Below, piece after piece: positions 26,212 through 34,932 of a stretch of DNA of 64,000 nucleotides. A model generated the notes under the pieces. That model worked only from the letters and a program-made list of their open reading frames with translations. It was not told the origin of the DNA and made no database searches. This stretch comes from Crocinitomicaceae bacterium (GTDB lineage: Bacteria > Bacteroidota > Bacteroidia > Flavobacteriales_G > Salibacteraceae), in the NCBI GenBank assembly GCA_002707155.1, contig PAME01000001.1, positions 666,029-730,028 on the forward strand, given 5' to 3'. Numbering within the stretch: the stretch's first letter is position 1; every line of letters starts with the position of its first letter. The translations under genes were made by a program, and so were the position numbers.

Positions 26212-28188
26212 ATGAATTTTGACCCCAAAAAGCTCACGAATGATCAGTTAAAGTCATTTTACAATGCGCTTTTGTTGCCCCGAACCATTGAAGAAAAAAT
26301 GATGCTTTTGTTGCGTCAAGGAAAAATTTCGAAATGGTTTAGCGGTTGGGGGCAAGAGGCGATTTCGGTTGGCGCCACGTTGGCGATGAAGGAAGACGAG
26401 ATAATACTGCCCATGCACCGAAACCTCGGAATCTTCACTGCACGTAATGTTCCTTTAAAAAGATTATTTGCTCAGTTTCAGGGCAAGGAGGATGGTTTCA
26501 CCAAAGGAAGAGACCGTTCTTTTCATTTTGGAACTATGGAACACAATTTAGTGGGAATGATTTCGCACTTAGGTCCTCAATTGGGGATTGCTGATGGGAT
26601 TGGTTTATCCAACAAAATTGACGGAAAGCCAAAAGCAACGTTAGTAATTTCGGGCGACGGCGGTGCTAGTGAAGGAGATTTTCACGAAGCGCTCAATGTT
26701 GCTGCTGTTTGGGGACTTCCAGTTATTTTCTTGATTGAAAGTAACCATTGGGGACTAAGTACCCCGAGCAAAGAGCAATTTAATTTTGAAAGTTTTGTGA
26801 GCAAAGGACCAGCGTACGGTATGGAGGCCATTTCTTGCAATGGAAATAATTTGTTGGAAGTTTACCACACGGTAAAAACCGCTGCAGATAAGATTCGGAA
26901 AAATCCGCAGCCAATTCTTATTGAGTGTAAAACCTTTAGAATTAGAGGGCATGAAGAGGCGAGTGGCACCAAATATTACCCAGAAGGTTTGGTGGCCGAT
27001 TGGGAAAAAGAAGATCCCTTGGTCAATTATGAAAAGTGGCTCATTGATAAAGGAATAATTGATGCTGGTTACAATGAGAAGGTGAAATTAGATTATACCT
27101 TGAAGGTTAAAAAAGCGGTTGAAGCAGCAGATGCATTGCCGGCAATTACATTTGATGAAGATAAAGAAGTAGCAGATTTGTTTGCTCAGCACAAGCATGT
27201 AGATGTTCCGTGCAGCGCAAATAAAACTGAAATGCGCTTAATTGATGCGATTCACAACGGATTAAAGTTAGCCATGAAGAAGCACGAAAACTTGATTCTA
27301 ATGGGTCAAGATATTGCCGAATACGGTGGCGTTTTTAAAGCAACCGAAGGGTTTGTAGAAGCATTTGGAAAAGATAGGGTTCGAAATACACCGCTTTGCG
27401 AATCTGCCATTGTTGGAGCTGCTTTAGGGCTTTCTATTTCAGGTAAAAAGGCGATGGTAGAAATGCAATTCGCCGATTTTGTAACTTGTGGGTTTAACCA
27501 AATTGTAAATAATTTGGCTAAGATTCACTGGCGATGGGGGCAAAACGCCGATGTCGTAGTTCGTATGCCAACCGGCGCTGGAGTTGCTGCGGGTCCTTTT
27601 CATTCTCAGAGCAACGAGGCTTGGTTTTTTCATACTCCAGGTCTTAAAATCGTTTACCCTGCATACCCAGAGGAAGCGAAAGGTTTGCTGCTTGCTTCGT
27701 TTGAAGACCCAAATCCAGTATTATTCTTCGAACACAAAGCCTTGTATAGAAGCATAAAGGAAGACGTTTCAACCGATTACTACAACCTTGAATTGGGGAA
27801 AGCTAAAGTCCAGAAGTCGGGTAAAAAAATCAGCGTGATTACCTACGGAATGGGCGTGCATTGGGCAATGGAGATTGCTTCGACTTTTGAGCAGGAAGAA
27901 ATAGAAGTTATAAACCTAAGAACCTTGAGTCCATTAGATTGGGAGACGATAGAAACATCGATTACTAAAACGGGCAGAGTATTGGTGTTTCACGAAGACT
28001 GCCAAACAGGTGGTATAGGGGCAGAAATAGCTGCACAAATTGCTGAGCGTTGTTTTGAATTACTGGATGCTCCAGTGGCGAGGTTAGGCAGTTTAGATAC
28101 TCCCGTTCCGTTTGCTCCTGTTTTGGAAGAAGGGTTTTTGGCTAAGAAAAAGTTGAAGGAAAAAATTCAATCTTTAGCAGATTATTAA
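26212..28188 (+). CDS. 2-oxoacid dehydrogenase E1, fused alpha and beta subunits
   Basis: A 658-residue thiamine-diphosphate enzyme combining both E1 subunits in one chain. The alpha half (about 1-325) has SGDGGASEGDFHEALNVAA (from 148), the GDG...N TPP-Mg site, and HRNLGIF. The beta half (about 335-658) opens with MRLIDAIHNGLKLAM and has MGQDIAEYGG, RNTPLCESAIVGAALG and HEDCQTGGIGAEIA. It decarboxylates a branched-chain 2-oxoacid or pyruvate and passes the acyl group to E2 lipoyl domains. Fused E1 of this kind is common in Bacteroidota and is usually annotated as branched-chain. E2 and E3 are not in the window. It ends 2 bases from the convergent hemN. Confidence 0.9.
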   Translation: MNFDPKKLTNDQLKSFYNALLLPRTIEEKMMLLLRQGKISKWFSGWGQEAISVGATLAMKEDEIILPMHRNLGIFTARNVPLKRLFAQFQGKEDGFTKGRDRSFHFGTMEHNLVGMISHLGPQLGIADGIGLSNKIDGKPKATLVISGDGGASEGDFHEALNVAAVWGLPVIFLIESNHWGLSTPSKEQFNFESFVSKGPAYGMEAISCNGNNLLEVYHTVKTAADKIRKNPQPILIECKTFRIRGHEEASGTKYYPEGLVADWEKEDPLVNYEKWLIDKGIIDAGYNEKVKLDYTLKVKKAVEAADALPAITFDEDKEVADLFAQHKHVDVPCSANKTEMRLIDAIHNGLKLAMKKHENLILMGQDIAEYGGVFKATEGFVEAFGKDRVRNTPLCESAIVGAALGLSISGKKAMVEMQFADFVTCGFNQIVNNLAKIHWRWGQNADVVVRMPTGAGVAAGPFHSQSNEAWFFHTPGLKIVYPAYPEEAKGLLLASFEDPNPVLFFEHKALYRSIKEDVSTDYYNLELGKAKVQKSGKKISVITYGMGVHWAMEIASTFEQEEIEVINLRTLSPLDWETIETSITKTGRVLVFHEDCQTGGIGAEIAAQIAERCFELLDAPVARLGSLDTPVPFAPVLEEGFLAKKKLKEKIQSLADY

Positions 28189-28190
28189 TG

Positions 28191-29555
28191 CTAAATGGTA
28201 CTTGAAAACAACTGCTGGTCGGGTTGTTTTCTTTGCAGCCTGAGGTCAAAGGCCATGCAAATGTTTCGAACGAATTTCTGGCCTTTTTCAGTGACAACTA
28301 ATTTATTGTGTTCAATATAACACAAACCGTCGTTCTCCATTTCATGCAATTTCTCAAGTATTGCGTCAAAGTGAAGTAAATTGCTTTCAGTATCGCACCA
28401 TTCGGTTTCAAAATGACACATAAGGTTAAGTATGTGTTTCCGAATAACCTGATCTTCTTTCGTTAAAAAATGGCCCTTAAAAACAGGAAGTTCGTTTGCA
28501 TCGATAAGTCGCTCGTATTCTTTTATGGTTTTTACATTTTGAGCAAATGCAGTCCAGCTATCGCTGATAGACGATACCCCCAAGCCAATCATCAACTGGG
28601 TATGAGCTGTTGTATAACCCATAAAGTTTCTGTGCAGACTTTTATCTTGCACAGACTTGGTCAAATCATCAGACGGCAATGCAAAATGATCCATTCCAAT
28701 TTCAATAAAATTGGCGTCTTCTAGCATGGCCTTGCCCAATTCATACAAATTACGCTTTTCATCATTACTCGGCAGGTCTTTTTCCGAATACAAACGCTGT
28801 GCTTTGCTCACCCATGGCACATGCGCGTAACTGTAGTAAGCAATTCGGTCGGGTCTGAGTTCAATTGTTTTTTCAATTGTATCTTCAATAGAAGCCTTAG
28901 TTTGTTTGGGCAATCCAAAAATCAGGTCAAAATTTATGCTTTTGTATCCAATATTTCGAGCATTTTCGACCACCTCTTGCACTTCATCAACAGTTTGGTA
29001 GCGATTGATAACACGCTGCACTTCGGGGCTAAAATCTTGAACACCCAAACTCAGCCGTTTAAAGCCAAGGTTAAAAAGCGTTTCTAATTTCTCTTTGTTT
29101 GTACTGGTTGGGTGCGCTTTGAAACTAAACTCCGATCGATTGTTTATTCCTGCTCTTTTTAGGATGCCACAAATCAATAACTCAAGATTCTCCGCACTAA
29201 AAAATGTTGGAGTTCCACCACCAAAGTGCAATTCTCGGATGATAGGTTTAGCGGGCAAAAAGTCGCAATACAAATCCCATTCTTTGAGCACTCTTTTTAC
29301 ATACGGTGCTTCGACGGAATGTTGGGTCGTAATCTTTTTGTTGCAGCCGCAATAATGACACAAATGTTCGCAATACGGGAGCTGAATGTAAAGGCTAATT
29401 CCCTCGCTACTATTTGTAGCTTCAAACGTTTTTAGGACGTTTTGTTTCCACAAATCGACATTAAAATCCTCCAAACTTCCCCAATATGGTACGGTAGGAT
29501 AGGAGGTGTACCTAGGGCCAGGAACGTTGTATTTAGTTACAAGTGAATTATTCAT
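28191..29555 (-). CDS. hemN: Oxygen-independent coproporphyrinogen III oxidase
   Basis: A 454-residue radical SAM enzyme of heme synthesis. The N-terminus PGPRYTSYPTVPYW is specific for HemN, and Cys62, Cys66 and Cys69 (CEHLCHYC) bind the 4Fe-4S cluster, with Cys71 in the family's extra position. Further blocks are LHFGGGTPTF and SLGVQDFSPEVQRVINR. It decarboxylates two propionates of coproporphyrinogen III to vinyl groups without oxygen. Length agrees with true HemN (about 457), not the shorter HemW. The gene stands alone between convergent and codirectional neighbours. Confidence 0.96.
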   Translation of the reverse strand: MNNSLVTKYNVPGPRYTSYPTVPYWGSLEDFNVDLWKQNVLKTFEATNSSEGISLYIQLPYCEHLCHYCGCNKKITTQHSVEAPYVKRVLKEWDLYCDFLPAKPIIRELHFGGGTPTFFSAENLELLICGILKRAGINNRSEFSFKAHPTSTNKEKLETLFNLGFKRLSLGVQDFSPEVQRVINRYQTVDEVQEVVENARNIGYKSINFDLIFGLPKQTKASIEDTIEKTIELRPDRIAYYSYAHVPWVSKAQRLYSEKDLPSNDEKRNLYELGKAMLEDANFIEIGMDHFALPSDDLTKSVQDKSLHRNFMGYTTAHTQLMIGLGVSSISDSWTAFAQNVKTIKEYERLIDANELPVFKGHFLTKEDQVIRKHILNLMCHFETEWCDTESNLLHFDAILEKLHEMENDGLCYIEHNKLVVTEKGQKFVRNICMAFDLRLQRKQPDQQLFSSTI

Positions 29556-29631
29556 TACTTCTGCAAAGAAGCATATTGAACCTTTAAAAAGAGATGATAA
29601 TTATCATCAAAATCGAATAAATTTCGACGTT

Positions 29632-31788
29632 TTACTCCACCAAGTTCATTTCTTTAACCAAATGCCCAGCTCCGGCGTACTTGTCTACAATGAAGAGCAC
29701 GTAGCGAATATCAACCATAATGTTTCGGCAGATAGTTGGATCGAACATGATATCGCTCATCGTACTTTCCCAAGTTCGGTCAAAATTTAATCCAATCAGC
29801 TCGCCTGACCCATTTAAAGCTGGACTTCCAGAATTACCACCCGTAGTGTGGTTTGATGCAATAAAACATACGTGCATTGTTCCGTCATCATCTGCATACT
29901 TGCCGTAGTCTTTATCATTGATCAATTGAGCCAAGCGCTCTGGTACAGTAAATTCTTTAGTGGTATCCCGTTTAGCCATAATTCCTTCAGTAGTTGTGTA
30001 TGGATAATACACCACACCGTCCTTAGGCTTGTAGCTGTCGACTTTTCCGTAGGCAATACGCAGCGTGCTATTGGCATCGGGATAATATTTTTTATCCTTT
30101 GGTAATAAGGCTTGCAACCCTTCCATGTAGGTTCGGTTCAATAAATTCAGATCGTTGTTTAAGCGCACCAATTCCGGGCGCACTTTTGTTTGATAGTTAT
30201 TGTATAAACTCATGGTGAGTTGATAAGCAGGGTCTTTTTGAATTTTCTTAAAAGACTTAGCACCTTTATAACTATCCAAAAACGCGTTTACTTTTTCTAA
30301 AGAAGTAAAATTTGATTTCTTGAATAGGCTTGCGGCATAATCTTCATAATTTCCTCCAAAATCTTTTTGAATCGCAGTGTACACATCAGCCCTTAAACTA
30401 TCATCCAAGACCAAAAAGTATTGTTGGAGCATAGCGCTCAATAGTTTTTTGTCGGTTTCTACGTCGTAATTTTTGAAGTAGCGTTCCGCTGAGCCTTTAA
30501 GAGCCGCTTTCATTTTTTCTACATCTTCTTCTTTCAACTTATCGGGATTCAATTTTTCCATATTCATTCCGAAACGGATAAGCTCGGGGCCGTAATAATA
30601 GATTTCGATGAACATATCCCAAGAGAAAGCATAAGGCTCCAGTTCAGCGTAAAGCGTTTTGTATTTATCCAGAATTTTGGTGTATTTCAATCCGTATTTA
30701 GGAATACTCATATTGGCATTCGCCAAAAAACGTTTTTCCAGCTCTTGTTTTTTAATTACCGCATCATTGGCTATTAATCCTTTGTTCTGACCAATCCATT
30801 TCTTCCAAGCATTTGAAATTCTAGATTGTTTTGCAGCGTATTGGATTCTAGTTTTATCGCTACTAGACATTGCGTCTCCAATAATTTCTAATGATATATC
30901 GCGCATTTTAATGCGGTTCGGGTTCTGTTTATTGATGGTATAGTCAACAGCATAAGAAGTCAAGTACTCGCTAGTGCGTCCAGGAAATCCATAAATCATG
31001 GTGAAATCGCCGGGTTTTGTTCCATTCATATTAATGGGAAGCGAATATTTTGGACGGTAAGGCACATTATCATCTGAAACTTCAGCAGGTTTGTTGTCTT
31101 TATTGGCATAAATCCGAAACATTGAAAAATCGCCTGTGTGACGCGGCCAAACCCAATTATCAGTATCAAAACCAAATTTTCCTATTGATGAAGGTGGAGC
31201 ACCTACCAATCGAACGTCGTTAAAAGTTTCAGTAATGAACATGTAATACTGATTGCCATAATAAAATGGACGAATAATGTACTCGTAATGCGAACCTTCG
31301 ATAGCCGCCTTTCCTATAACCTTAATGTTTGAATCTACAATGGCTTGTCTTTCTGCCTCTGGCATTCCGTCGGTAACTCCCTTAAGCACTGATTTAGTTA
31401 CATCGTCAATTCTAACTATGAATCGAGCATATAGATTTTGATTTTTCAGTTCTTGGTCTTTGGTCATTGCCCAAAAGCCATCCGTTAGGTAATCGTTTTC
31501 TACAGAACTATGCGATTGTATGAGCGAGTAGCCACAGTGGTGGTTGGTAAGCAATAATCCCTCATCGCTGATCATTTCGGCAGTACAGCCACCATTAAAA
31601 TGTACGATGGCATCTTTTAAACTTGATTTATTAAAACTATACAGGTCTTCGGCCGAAAGTTTCATGCCCATACTTTGCATATCCGATTCTACCAGATTCT
31701 TAATAAGAGAAGGAATCCACATTCCCTCTTTTGCAAATGAGGAAAGACTGCAGGCAAGAATAATTAGTGCTAAACTGAATCGTTTCAT
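29632..31788 (-). CDS. S46 family dipeptidyl-peptidase, DPP11 type
   Basis: A 718-residue secreted or periplasmic peptidase with signal peptide ending SSFA. The trypsin-like triad is visible: His in LLLTNHHCGYS, and nucleophile Ser653 in TGGNSGSPAL. Arg671 in NFDRTWES sits 47 residues from the C-terminus, as Arg673 does in the 720-residue P. gingivalis DPP11, where it sets Asp/Glu preference; DPP7 has Gly there. I therefore infer release of N-terminal dipeptides with acidic P1 residues. Such enzymes feed peptide uptake in proteolytic Bacteroidota. The frame extends 10 codons further, but ATG 31788 gives a proper signal peptide. It is monocistronic. Confidence 0.92.
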   Translation of the reverse strand: MKRFSLALIILACSLSSFAKEGMWIPSLIKNLVESDMQSMGMKLSAEDLYSFNKSSLKDAIVHFNGGCTAEMISDEGLLLTNHHCGYSLIQSHSSVENDYLTDGFWAMTKDQELKNQNLYARFIVRIDDVTKSVLKGVTDGMPEAERQAIVDSNIKVIGKAAIEGSHYEYIIRPFYYGNQYYMFITETFNDVRLVGAPPSSIGKFGFDTDNWVWPRHTGDFSMFRIYANKDNKPAEVSDDNVPYRPKYSLPINMNGTKPGDFTMIYGFPGRTSEYLTSYAVDYTINKQNPNRIKMRDISLEIIGDAMSSSDKTRIQYAAKQSRISNAWKKWIGQNKGLIANDAVIKKQELEKRFLANANMSIPKYGLKYTKILDKYKTLYAELEPYAFSWDMFIEIYYYGPELIRFGMNMEKLNPDKLKEEDVEKMKAALKGSAERYFKNYDVETDKKLLSAMLQQYFLVLDDSLRADVYTAIQKDFGGNYEDYAASLFKKSNFTSLEKVNAFLDSYKGAKSFKKIQKDPAYQLTMSLYNNYQTKVRPELVRLNNDLNLLNRTYMEGLQALLPKDKKYYPDANSTLRIAYGKVDSYKPKDGVVYYPYTTTEGIMAKRDTTKEFTVPERLAQLINDKDYGKYADDDGTMHVCFIASNHTTGGNSGSPALNGSGELIGLNFDRTWESTMSDIMFDPTICRNIMVDIRYVLFIVDKYAGAGHLVKEMNLVE

Positions 31789-31949
31789 AGTTTCAAAATT
31801 TTTTGCGAAGCTAAGCAATTCACTTTTTAATAGGAATTGATGCAGTTGCCTTTCATCATTTTGTGTGAAATTATCGTGTAAAGGACATTAATACTTTTGC
31901 AATGAACAACAAAAGAGTCGGTTTTGAAGCAAGGAATGCCTTGATTGGC

Positions 31950-32022
31950 CTTGTTTTGTCGGAAAAACAGGCATGTTTATTAACAAAACCCTATACTTAT
32001 TAACAAAAAGGCTTGTTTTGTC
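31950..32022 (+). promoter_or_regulatory. Paired direct repeats upstream of the HU promoter
   Basis: TTATTAACAAAA occurs at 31977-31988 and 31997-32008, exactly 20 bases apart, about two helical turns. CTTGTTTTGTC occurs at 31950-31960 and 32012-32022, flanking them. ACAAAA and TTTTGT at the inner and outer repeats also form inverted pairs. The block ends 9 bases before the putative -33 element of HU. A regulator binding cooperatively on one DNA face is a plausible reading. The 316-base gap holds no gene. Confidence 0.5.
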
Positions 32023-32031
32023 CGCAATCCC

Positions 32032-32061
32032 TTTGGCCGTGTACTATTTCCTATATTTTTG
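32032..32061 (+). promoter_or_regulatory. Putative promoter of the HU gene
   Basis: TTTG (32032-32035) and TATTTTTG (32054-32061) match the Bacteroidota -33/-7 elements with 18 bases between them. Transcription would begin near 32068, leaving a leader of about 37 bases before ATG 32105. Confidence 0.65.
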
Positions 32062-32104
32062 GTCATGAATTAAATAAATTATTAACTACAAAAACATTAT
32101 TAAG

Positions 32105-32377
32105 ATGAACAAGTCTGAATTAATCGAAGCAATGGCTGATAGCGCAGGAATTTCTAAAGCTGATGCAAAAAGAGCACTAGACGGATTTATTGGAGCAACT
32201 ACTACAACTTTAAAGAGTGGTGGAAGAGTAGCACTAGTAGGTTTTGGATCTTTCTCTGTATCTAATCGTTCTGCAAGAACAGGTCGTAATCCTCAAACAG
32301 GAAAAGAAATTCAAATTGCAGCTAAAAACGTTGTAAAATTCAAAGCAGGTGCTGAGCTTTCTGGCTCTGTAAACTAA
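32105..32377 (+). CDS. HU family DNA-binding protein
   Basis: A 90-residue nucleoid protein. [28 protein letters not shown] is the helical dimerisation part, [14 protein letters not shown] the conserved beta turn, and [15 protein letters not shown] the DNA-binding arm with the Pro that intercalates. HU dimers bend and compact DNA. The gene is monocistronic with its own promoter and a strong terminator, in keeping with high expression. Confidence 0.96.
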   Translation: MNKSELIEAMADSAGISKADAKRALDGFIGATTTTLKSGGRVALVGFGSFSVSNRSARTGRNPQTGKEIQIAAKNVVKFKAGAELSGSVN

Positions 32378-32396
32378 GCTAAGGTCTTTTTTTACT

Positions 32397-32432
32397 AAAA
32401 CCTTTACTAGCTCGCTAGTAAAGGTTTTTTTT
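32397..32432 (+). terminator. Rho-independent terminator of HU
   Basis: A perfect 14-bp stem (AAAACCTTTACTAG and its complement, 32397-32410 and 32415-32428) with a 4-base loop, followed by T to 32432. Confidence 0.92.
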
Positions 32433-32593
32433 ATGGAAATTTTTACGGAAATTTCTTCAATTTAATTGCCAAGAGCAGTAAACTTAGGAACTAGTTAATA
32501 AAACTAGATTGGAAATATTGCTCCGTTGTGAATAGCACATTGGTTTGCTCTACTTTTGGCAATCGTAAAATTTACAGTTTCATAGTACTTCAT

Positions 32594-32624
32594 TTTGACA
32601 CAATAACTAAAATGACTACTTTGG
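32594..32624 (+). promoter_or_regulatory. Putative promoter of the THX gene
   Basis: TTTG (32594-32597), 19 bases, then TACTTTGG (32617-32624), which differs from TAnnTTTG at one position. The spacing is ideal, and the ATG follows 27 bases later. Confidence 0.55.
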
Positions 32625-32651
32625 TTGTTGTCAAAAAAAAAGAAATAAATC

Positions 32652-32927
32652 ATGGGTAAAGGAGATAAAAAATCGGGTAAAGGAAAAAGAACTATTGGGT
32701 CTTATGGCAATACGCGTAAAAGAAGAAGAGATATAACTACCGAGGCAGAAAGAAAGAACTTAGCAAAAAAGGAAGCAGCTGATAAAAAAGCAAAAACTGC
32801 AGCTAAAAAAGCGGCTGAAAAGCCAGCTGAAGCTGAAGAGGTAAAAAAGCCAGAAGCTAAGAAAGCGCCAGCTAAGAAGCCAGCGGCTAAAAAAACCGCG
32901 GCTAAAAAAACTGCTGCTAAAAAGTAA
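32652..32927 (+). CDS. 30S ribosomal protein THX with a long Lys/Ala-rich tail
   Basis: A 91-residue basic protein. Residues 1-25 (MGKGDKKSGKGKRTIGSYGN...) match the THX peptide of the small ribosomal subunit, which in Thermus is only 26 residues long. The rest is a Lys/Ala/Glu tail ending in three AAKK-type repeats (TAAKK), similar to histone H1-like bacterial proteins. The tail is a low-complexity extension that may bind rRNA or DNA. The gene has its own promoter and terminator and follows HU. Confidence 0.85.
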   Translation: MGKGDKKSGKGKRTIGSYGNTRKRRRDITTEAERKNLAKKEAADKKAKTAAKKAAEKPAEAEEVKKPEAKKAPAKKPAAKKTAAKKTAAKK

Positions 32928-32954
32928 GCTGATTAGATTAGAATAGAAGGTTTG

Positions 32955-32991
32955 AAAGCCCTTTTTCAATTTTTGGAAAAGGGCTTTTTTT
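32955..32991 (+). terminator. Rho-independent terminator of THX
   Basis: AAAGCCCTTTT (32955-32965) and AAAAGGGCTTT (32977-32987) form a perfect 11-bp stem with an 11-base loop, followed by T residues. Confidence 0.9.
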
Positions 32992-33044
32992 ATGCGTTTT
33001 GTTGCAGAATTGTGTGGGAAATGTGAGTAATACACTCGCTAGCC

Positions 33045-33071
33045 GTCATGCTGAAATAAATTCAGCATGAC
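33045..33071. repeat. Perfect palindromic stem-loop GTCATGCTGAA
   Basis: GTCATGCTGAA (33045-33055), loop ATAAA, TTCAGCATGAC (33061-33071). The 11-bp stem has no T-tract, so it is not a typical terminator. It resembles REP-like intergenic palindromes; I see only this copy in the window. Confidence 0.65.
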
Positions 33072-33331
33072 CCCATATTATTCTACAACCCTGCGTTTTT
33101 TTATGCAGTGATGCAGCACAAGGTGTGAAAATTCTTAGACGCACATTGCACACCCGCTAGTTCTAATTCTGAACTCGTTTTAGAACCGACGAAGGAGCTC
33201 ATCGAAACTGAACTCGCTATTCCTGACTATTATTGAGAAGCTGAAACCTGCCCGAAAGTTCAAGCGGTTAAATCTCCAGCGCATTTTGCAATTCCAGTCC
33301 ATAGAATAAATGTTCGCCTAAGCTTTTATTC
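33072..33331. other. Gene-free spacer
   Basis: No credible coding frame. It contains imperfect repeats of CTGAACTCG (twice: in the stretches near 33165 and 33210) and a short inverted pair GTTCTAA/TTAGAAC around the first. These may be remnants of REP-like elements related to the palindrome just before. Confidence 0.5.
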
Positions 33332-33339
33332 TACATTTG
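33332..33339 (+). promoter_or_regulatory. Putative -7 element of the DUF4199 gene
   Basis: TACATTTG is an exact TAnnTTTG match and lies 24 bases before ATG 33364. It overlaps the first codons of the longer open frame, which supports the shorter start. Confidence 0.5.
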
Positions 33340-33363
33340 CGGACACTTCTAAAAGTTAAAGCT

Positions 33364-33894
33364 ATGAGTGCGAAAATAAATACGAATGCAATTATGAATT
33401 ATGGTACCATATACGGTATCGTTATAATTGCTATGTCGCTGATATTATATATTTTAGGAATTGAAAATGATGGTAATTTTGTATTCCTCATTAATCTGGC
33501 TGTCACTATCGGAGCTTTGTATTTTTTTATGAATAAGTATAAGATGGAAGTTGGAGCTGGTTTCATTTCATTTATAACATCTTTTAGATTAGGAATATTA
33601 CTTACATTTTTTGGTGGAGTAATTACTGCTTTTTACAACTGGGTTTTCTTGTCATTTATTGACCCAAGTTCTATTGATAAGGCTAAGGAAAAGGCCTATG
33701 AAAGTGCAATCTCAAATGGAAAAAGTGCTGAACAGGCAATCACCGAATTAGAAATGGTAGAACCTTTTATGACTCCTATCGGAATGACTCTTATAGCTTT
33801 ATTGGTCTTTTTAGTAATGGGCTTAATTATCTCTGCGATTGTTTCTGCTTTTATAAAGAATGAAAATCCAAATCCATTTTCTGAAGAAGTATAA
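33364..33894 (+). CDS. DUF4199 family membrane protein
   Basis: A 176-residue integral membrane protein with four hydrophobic segments (about 12-32, 40-58, 71-93, 140-165) and a charged loop between the third and fourth. The pattern, length and the position directly before a polyprenyl-phosphate glycosyltransferase gene fit the DUF4199 family, widespread in Bacteroidota. Function is not established. Its stop codon abuts the next ATG, so the two are likely cotranslated and may act together in the membrane. Confidence 0.8.
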   Translation: MSAKINTNAIMNYGTIYGIVIIAMSLILYILGIENDGNFVFLINLAVTIGALYFFMNKYKMEVGAGFISFITSFRLGILLTFFGGVITAFYNWVFLSFIDPSSIDKAKEKAYESAISNGKSAEQAITELEMVEPFMTPIGMTLIALLVFLVMGLIISAIVSAFIKNENPNPFSEEV

Positions 33895-34845
33895 ATGCTG
33901 AACCTATCAATTGTAATACCTGCTTTTAACGAAGAGGAGTCGCTTCCAGAGCTTTGCGCGTGGATAGATAAAGTGCTCAATGAGCACAAGCTTACTTATG
34001 AAGTTATCTTAATTGATGACGGTAGCTCAGATACTACTTGGAAGGTTTATCAAGACTTAGCTTCAAAAAATGCGAATCTAAAAGGAATTCGTTTTAACCG
34101 CAACTACGGTAAAAGTGCAGCCTTAAATCGTGGATTTGAAAAAGCCATTGGCGATGTGGTGGTTACTATGGACGCCGATTTACAAGATAGCCCTGAAGAA
34201 TTACCAGAGCTGTATAAAATGATTGTAGAAGGTGGTTTTGATTTGGTGAGCGGCTGGAAAAAGAAACGCTACGATCCACTTTCTAAAACCATACCTACCA
34301 AACTCTACAATTGGGCTACTCGAAAGATGACGGGCATTTATTTGCACGACTTTAACTGTGGTTTAAAGGCCTACAAAAATGAAGTCGTAAAAGCCGTTGA
34401 AGTCTATGGCGAAATGCATCGCTACATTCCAATTTTGGCAAAGAGAGCAGGTTATGCTGTTATTGGGGAAAAAGTTGTGCTCCACCAGTCACGCAAATAT
34501 GGAACCACCAAATTTGGTTTAGAGCGCTTTATTAATGGTCCTTTGGATTTGCTGAGCATTACTTTTGTGTCTAAGTTTGGGCAGAGGCCAATGCATTTAT
34601 TTGGCTCTTTTGGTATGCTAATGTTCATATTTGGATTCATGACTGCCTTATTCCTTGGTTTGGAAAAACTCTATCATTTGAGTCAGGGAGTTCTTCCTGG
34701 ATTGGTAACAGATAATCCTTGGTTCTATATTTCTTTGGTTTCTATGATATTAGGTACGCAATTATTCCTAGCTGGCTTCTTAGGTGAATTGGTTTCAAGA
34801 AACAACCCTGTGCGCAACGAATACAAGATTAGAGAGGAGATTTAG
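33895..34845 (+). CDS. Family 2 glycosyltransferase, dolichol/polyprenyl-phosphate hexosyltransferase type
   Basis: A 316-residue enzyme. The GT-A domain (1-220) starts LSIVIPAFNEEESLPEL and has LIDDGSSDTTW, TMDADLQDSPEEL (the DxD region) and the DPM-like DFNCGLKAY. Two C-terminal membrane helices follow (about 235-258 and 278-303). The DPM1/GtrB type transfers glucose, mannose or another sugar from a nucleotide donor to undecaprenyl phosphate at the cytoplasmic face. It follows DUF4199 without a gap and precedes the decayed T9SS gene. Confidence 0.9.
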   Translation: MLNLSIVIPAFNEEESLPELCAWIDKVLNEHKLTYEVILIDDGSSDTTWKVYQDLASKNANLKGIRFNRNYGKSAALNRGFEKAIGDVVVTMDADLQDSPEELPELYKMIVEGGFDLVSGWKKKRYDPLSKTIPTKLYNWATRKMTGIYLHDFNCGLKAYKNEVVKAVEVYGEMHRYIPILAKRAGYAVIGEKVVLHQSRKYGTTKFGLERFINGPLDLLSITFVSKFGQRPMHLFGSFGMLMFIFGFMTALFLGLEKLYHLSQGVLPGLVTDNPWFYISLVSMILGTQLFLAGFLGELVSRNNPVRNEYKIREEI

Positions 34846-34932
34846 TTACCTCAAAACCAAATAAGCTTCCCGATTTTAAAGTTGCTTCAATAGGTAAGCC
34901 TTGATTTGAATATCAATTGGTTATCTTTGGGT

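Noticed and set aside
29095-29435. Plus-strand frames inside hemN
   Set aside because: They lie opposite the radical SAM core of hemN and show no coding features.
32760-33035. Minus-strand open frame opposite the THX tail (Ser/Phe-rich)
   Set aside because: It is the antisense reading of the Lys/Ala-rich tail plus terminator; no start signal or family features.
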